From assembly GCA_005878095.1 (NCBI GenBank), contig VBNH01000095.1, positions 1 to 36,566 of the forward strand: a stretch of 36,566 nucleotides of DNA, written 5' to 3'. A program made the position numbers and the translations under genes. The stretch is from Gammaproteobacteria bacterium. GTDB taxonomy: Bacteria > Pseudomonadota > Gammaproteobacteria > Steroidobacterales > Steroidobacteraceae. A model generated the notes under the pieces. It was not told the DNA's origin. It ran no database searches and was given only the letters and a program-made list of their open reading frames with translations. Positions 33,341-36,566 of this stretch are shown piece after piece (position 1 is the stretch's first letter; each line of letters starts with the position of its first letter).

Positions 33341-33997
33341 CCGTGCGACCCATAGCACTGGGGGTGAGTTTGCTGCTGGCCGCGTGGCATGCGGCGGTCG
33401 CTTCGGCCGCCGGGTTTGCCGCGCTGGTGTCGCCGCCACGGTTCGAGCTGACGACCCGGGCGGGTACCACGGTCCGCCAGGTATTCGAGCTCACCAATCG
33501 TTCCGCCGCAGCCGCTAAGTTCCATGTACACACGGCGGACTTCCCGCTAGGATGCGCCGGCGGGGGAGTGCCGGTTCGGCGTTCTGGTCGAGGGCGAGGA
33601 GCCGGCCGTGGCCCAGAACGGCGCGCTGCGGCTGCCGGTCGTGGGACGCATCGGCATCATCGTGTATGTGATTGTTGGCGACGCCAAGCCACAAATCGAA
33701 GTGTTCGGGCCGCAGGTGGTCTCGCTCAACGGCCAGAGGGTGCCGGCCCTGCGCGTGCACAACGCCGGCGCAGCACACGCGCGCATGAGTGGCTTTCTCT
33801 CCGGCACGGATGCGAAGGGCATCAAGTACGACTTCAACCCCTCCGATTTGCCGATTCTCCCCGGCGAGGTCCGCGAAGTCTTCTTGACACCGTCGACCGG
33901 CGGCAACGACCACCCGACGCTCACTTTCCCCGTCAGCGTGCAGGGAACACTCGAATGGGGTAATCAGCGCACCGAGCTCAACGAGCGCTTTGAATGA
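33337..33997 (+). pseudogene. Periplasmic pilus-type chaperone, +1 frameshift
   Basis: The first frame has a signal peptide and a PapD-like first domain: ALVSPPRFELTTRAGTTVRQ, then VFELTNRSAAAAKFHVHTADF. At about 33549 the homology shifts by +1 and continues DAPAGECRFGVLVEGEEPAV, LPVVGRIGIIVYVIVG and VREVFLTPSTGG to the TGA at 33995-33997. Dropping one base in TAGGAT restores a protein of about 219 residues. It would cap fibre subunits in the periplasm. Either the gene is inactive, the read has an error, or a frameshift is used; I see no slippery heptamer. The usher-like gene overlaps its stop by ATGA. Confidence 0.72.
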
Positions 33998-36033
33998 TCC
34001 CCGGGGCGGGCCGCGCCTGGGGCCTGGTGGCGTGGCTCTGGGGCCCGTGGGTGATCGCAGCGCTGAGTGCACCGTCACACGCACAGACCGCCCCGCAGGC
34101 GCCACCGGTCCCAGCGCCCACCTACCAGGATCGCTACATTGCCGGCGGCACCTTGAGTCCCGACATTTCCACGGGGGGCTACGGCACGAGCGAGACCAGT
34201 GGCCTCGCGCGCTCGATACGCATCGATGGTGTCGTCAGTGTCCTTGACCAGGAAGGTGCGGACGCTTCTCCCCGCGCGCACGAGAACGGCGTGATCGTGG
34301 ACGCGCAATGGGACACCGCGTCCTACGGCGCCTGGTCGGCCGACGCCGCGGTACGCACCGGCGGTTCCAGCCGCCGCGGGGTCAGCCACGACTACGGCAC
34401 CGCCTCGTTCTCGCTGCACGAGCGGGGCATGCCCTTCGACGATGGCTGGCAGGCGGACAATGCACTCGGCGATATCAATGCACCGCTCATCAACCTCGCG
34501 CGCGTGCAACCGCGCTTTCTTCTGGCGCAGGGGCCGATGGCGGGCGTCGAGACCGAATGGCGGGGCCCGTCGGTGCTGCAGTTCGTGGCCGGCGCCGGCA
34601 AGCCGGGCATCTACGACGGCATCAAGGTCCCGATCTTTCAGACCCTGGGCGGATCTACGGGCATGCTCGGTGCGCAGTGGGCGCCGGCGTCACAATGGGC
34701 GCTGGGCGGAGAATTCGCAGCCGCCCGCGATGTCCCGCTGTACTACCCGCCGCTGGGCAGCTTCGCCACGGCGGCCACCGAGCGCATCTCTTCCACCACC
34801 GGCTTGCTCACGGCCGCGTGGCAGGATGGCGGCTCGCGCGCACAGATCAATGTCATCGACGGCACCGTGGATGGCAGCGGCAACTCGCGCGGTGCGTGGG
34901 TGGATGCCTCGCACACCCAGGGCGCAATGACGCAGAGCTTCGGTGCGTTCCGTATCGACCCCAATCTCGCCTGGGGCAATCAGCTGATTACCAGCGACGC
35001 CGAGGGCGGCTATTACCGCGTGGACTACCAGAGCCGGCGCTGGCTGGCGGACTTCGGAGTGGACCAAGTCAGCTCGGTGTCGGGAACGGGCTCCAGCACG
35101 ACTTTCGTCAACGGCGATGCGCGCTACCAGCTGTCCCGCGACTCAGGGCTAGGCGGCGTGGTCAACGTCCGCCGCAGCGCCGGCGCCAGCGCCTGGTCGC
35201 TGGAGGGTTACCTCGACAACGCCAACTCCTACGGCATCGGCCGCGGACAACTCGACTACGCGACCGATCCGCAGGCCCGGGACGCCACTTTGACGTTGCA
35301 GCAGACCTGGAATATGCGTGCCGGCACGCGCCTGAGCACCACCGCCGCCGTCGACCGGATCCGCAGCACGGCGATCACGAACGTCGAGCAGGACAGCACC
35401 GTCGTGCGCCTGGCAGTCTATGGGGGCGGAGACCTCAGCGCGCGCCTCGCCCTGGATGGCGGCGTCCAATGGGCCACCGCCGTGCAAGGTCAGGCGGCGC
35501 CTTCCCGGTCCGCAGATGTTTCACTCACCTGGCAGGTGGCCCGCACGTGGTCGGTGCTCGCGAGCTACTACGAGAATCGGGTCGGCTCGTGGACGCCGTT
35601 GGTCGTGACCTCGCCGCTGGCGCCGCCGACTCCAGCCGTAATTGCGGCGGCCGGTGAGCGTGGGGTGTTCCTGACCGTGCGCTACCAGGACGCGCGCGGC
35701 GCGCACTTCGTGCCGCTGGGTGGCGTGCCAGGCTCGGGATCCGGCCGCCTGAGCGGTGTCGTGTACCTGGACGCGAACGAGAACGGCCACTACGACGCCG
35801 GTGAATCCGGCGCTGCGAACGTCACGGTGATCCTTGACGGCCGTTTCTCGGTGCGCAGCGACGCCAATGGGCGCTTTGACTTCCCGGCGGTGGCGGCCGG
35901 GCAACACGCGCTCACCGTGCAGGCGGACAATCTGCCACTGCCCTGGACGCTCACCGACTCCGGCCGCACCGAGGTCGAGGTGGCCACGCGCGACCGCACC
36001 GAAGTCAACATCGGTGCGCTGCGACTGAAATAA
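33994..36033 (+). CDS. Outer-membrane usher-like barrel with C-terminal SdrD_B-like domain
   Basis: A 679-residue protein with a signal peptide (to about residue 32, SHAQTAP). Most of it is repeating amphipathic beta-strands rich in Gly, Ser, Trp and Tyr, as in an outer-membrane barrel (for example STTGLLTAAWQDGGSRAQIN). After about residue 585 comes a domain GRLSGVVYLDANENGHYDAGES then GRFDFPAVAAGQHALTV, an SdrD_B/carboxypeptidase-regulatory-like beta-sandwich with a Ca-binding-type DANENGHYD loop. With a chaperone and subunits upstream it is the probable usher. It is shorter than classical FimD/PapC ushers, and I do not see their typical N-terminal domain, so it may be a divergent type. Confidence 0.7.
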   Translation: MIPGAGRAWGLVAWLWGPWVIAALSAPSHAQTAPQAPPVPAPTYQDRYIAGGTLSPDISTGGYGTSETSGLARSIRIDGVVSVLDQEGADASPRAHENGVIVDAQWDTASYGAWSADAAVRTGGSSRRGVSHDYGTASFSLHERGMPFDDGWQADNALGDINAPLINLARVQPRFLLAQGPMAGVETEWRGPSVLQFVAGAGKPGIYDGIKVPIFQTLGGSTGMLGAQWAPASQWALGGEFAAARDVPLYYPPLGSFATAATERISSTTGLLTAAWQDGGSRAQINVIDGTVDGSGNSRGAWVDASHTQGAMTQSFGAFRIDPNLAWGNQLITSDAEGGYYRVDYQSRRWLADFGVDQVSSVSGTGSSTTFVNGDARYQLSRDSGLGGVVNVRRSAGASAWSLEGYLDNANSYGIGRGQLDYATDPQARDATLTLQQTWNMRAGTRLSTTAAVDRIRSTAITNVEQDSTVVRLAVYGGGDLSARLALDGGVQWATAVQGQAAPSRSADVSLTWQVARTWSVLASYYENRVGSWTPLVVTSPLAPPTPAVIAAAGERGVFLTVRYQDARGAHFVPLGGVPGSGSGRLSGVVYLDANENGHYDAGESGAANVTVILDGRFSVRSDANGRFDFPAVAAGQHALTVQADNLPLPWTLTDSGRTEVEVATRDRTEVNIGALRLK

Positions 36034-36047
36034 TCGTGCGGCCGCGT

Positions 36048-36231
36048 CAGCGGCGGCCCTCGATGATCGGTTCGAACGCCTGCGGCTCGCAGGTATTGCA
36101 GCCGCCCTCCGTGAAGGCAGCGCGTTGCCATAGCATCCCAGGGCATCTGCCCGTAATTCATCGGGCATGAACAGAATGATGTTGGGGCTGCGCGGCACCG
36201 GGACGCGTGCTTTGTGGTGCGGCCCCTCCAT
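36048..36231 (-). pseudogene. Sulfatase-family remnant
   Basis: From ATG 36231 the minus strand reads MEGPHHKARVPVPRSPNIIL and then FMPDELRADALGCYGN, the N-terminus of sulfatase-like alkaline-phosphatase-superfamily enzymes, with the first metal Asp in PDE. The similarity ends after CYGN, before the CxPSR formylglycine motif. Another frame of the same strand then gives GGCNTCEPQAFEPIIEGRR and a stop at 36048; this could be the original C-terminus left after an internal deletion, but that is a guess. The rest of 36034-36289 shows nothing. Confidence 0.45.
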
Positions 36232-36289
36232 GTTGCTCCACTGAAACTCACGATTCCACCCGCCCTTCGGCAAAGTTGTTGAACGCAAG

Positions 36290-36566
36290 CTAGGCACCTC
36301 GGCTTGCACCCGCAGCGCCTAAAGAGCGCCACGCCTCAAATACCGCCTCCACGCAGAGCTGATCGACGCGCGTGGAGAACGGCGGGCCACCGACGCCGAC
36401 CACCGCCGAGCCGGACGGGCTGCGCGGCAAGTAGTAACTCGGCGACTGGGCGCCGTAGAGCACCACGAGCGGCAGGCTCAAGGCGGCGGCCGCGTGTGCC
36501 GGACCGGTGTCGACTGAGATCATGCTGTGCGCTGACTCGCACAGCGCAAAGAGCTGACGCAGTCCG
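36290..36566 (-). CDS. Glycosyltransferase family 9 (heptosyltransferase-like), C-terminal part
   Basis: The frame is open to the window edge, so the N-terminal part lies beyond 36566. The visible 91 residues include LFALCESAHSMISVDTGPAH and AAAALSLPLVVLYGAQSP. SVDTGPAHAAAA is the hallmark nucleotide-sugar-binding motif of family 9 enzymes such as heptosyltransferases that build the lipopolysaccharide core. The ATG at 36523 is internal to the domain and not the real start. Specificity cannot be told from this part. Confidence 0.85.
   Translation of the reverse strand, partial: GLRQLFALCESAHSMISVDTGPAHAAAALSLPLVVLYGAQSPSYYLPRSPSGSAVVGVGGPPFSTRVDQLCVEAVFEAWRSLGAAGASRGA

Noticed and set aside
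34308-35657. 449-codon ORF inside the usher-like gene
   Set aside because: Out-of-frame, Arg/Gly/Ala-rich shadow.
1-36566. CRISPR array or rRNA genes
   Set aside because: No regularly spaced repeat-spacer pattern and no rRNA sequence were seen; the only tandem repeats are the three adjacent 19-bp units at 31235-31291.

Overview
The window is GC-rich, densely coded proteobacterial DNA. A TonB-dependent receptor, UrcA-family protein, LVIVD-repeat protein, IorAB-type oxidoreductase, DUF924 protein and sigma32-type heat-shock promoters together suggest an environmental gammaproteobacterium, perhaps of the Steroidobacter/Nevskia kind. That placement is inference; no rRNA or other marker is present.

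Layout. 1-2709: the 3' end of an amidohydrolase, a frameshifted cupin remnant, and an LVIVD-repeat gene split by a 98-bp MITE-like insertion with IS5-like ends and a TTAG target duplication. 3166-7638: a heat-shock block with a strongly folded leader before an SPW-repeat membrane protein, convergent groES-groEL, and three small heat-shock (Hsp20) genes; three sigma32-like promoters can be read. 7661-9376: a junkyard of remnants, namely the 3' part of a CAU-anticodon tRNA, a truncated Fic gene, a scrap of an FAD-dependent oxidoreductase and a LacI-family gene without its DNA-binding end. This looks like an island boundary.

9427-21407: a LacI-family regulator diverges from an eight-gene catabolic operon: beta-hydroxyacid dehydrogenase, DctA-like symporter, TonB receptor, M24 metallopeptidase-fold enzyme, 2-oxoacid dehydrogenase E1-alpha and E1-beta, semialdehyde-type aldehyde dehydrogenase, and E2. 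An 18-bp perfect palindrome lies directly after a good promoter and is the likely operator. The genes form a complete outer-membrane-to-acyl-CoA route, but the substrate cannot be read from sequence. The M24 enzyme and the symporter each lack one normally conserved acidic metal or sodium ligand.

21528-30385: an UrcA-family secreted protein, a winged-helix/TolB/TPR regulator, a DUF924 protein, a glutathione S-transferase, a VapC scrap, and a PAS/GAF histidine kinase lying upstream of a two-subunit molybdenum hydroxylase (IorAB type) on the same strand. 30546-31291: a broken IS630-like transposase gene and three 19-bp direct repeats resembling insertion-sequence ends.

31495-36033: a tightly packed five-gene surface locus, with two secreted fimbrial-type subunits, a small secreted protein, a periplasmic pilus chaperone broken by a +1 frameshift, and an outer-membrane barrel with a C-terminal SdrD_B-like domain. 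It resembles chaperone-usher fimbriae but does not match a classical operon. The window ends with a sulfatase remnant and the C-terminal part of a family 9 glycosyltransferase.
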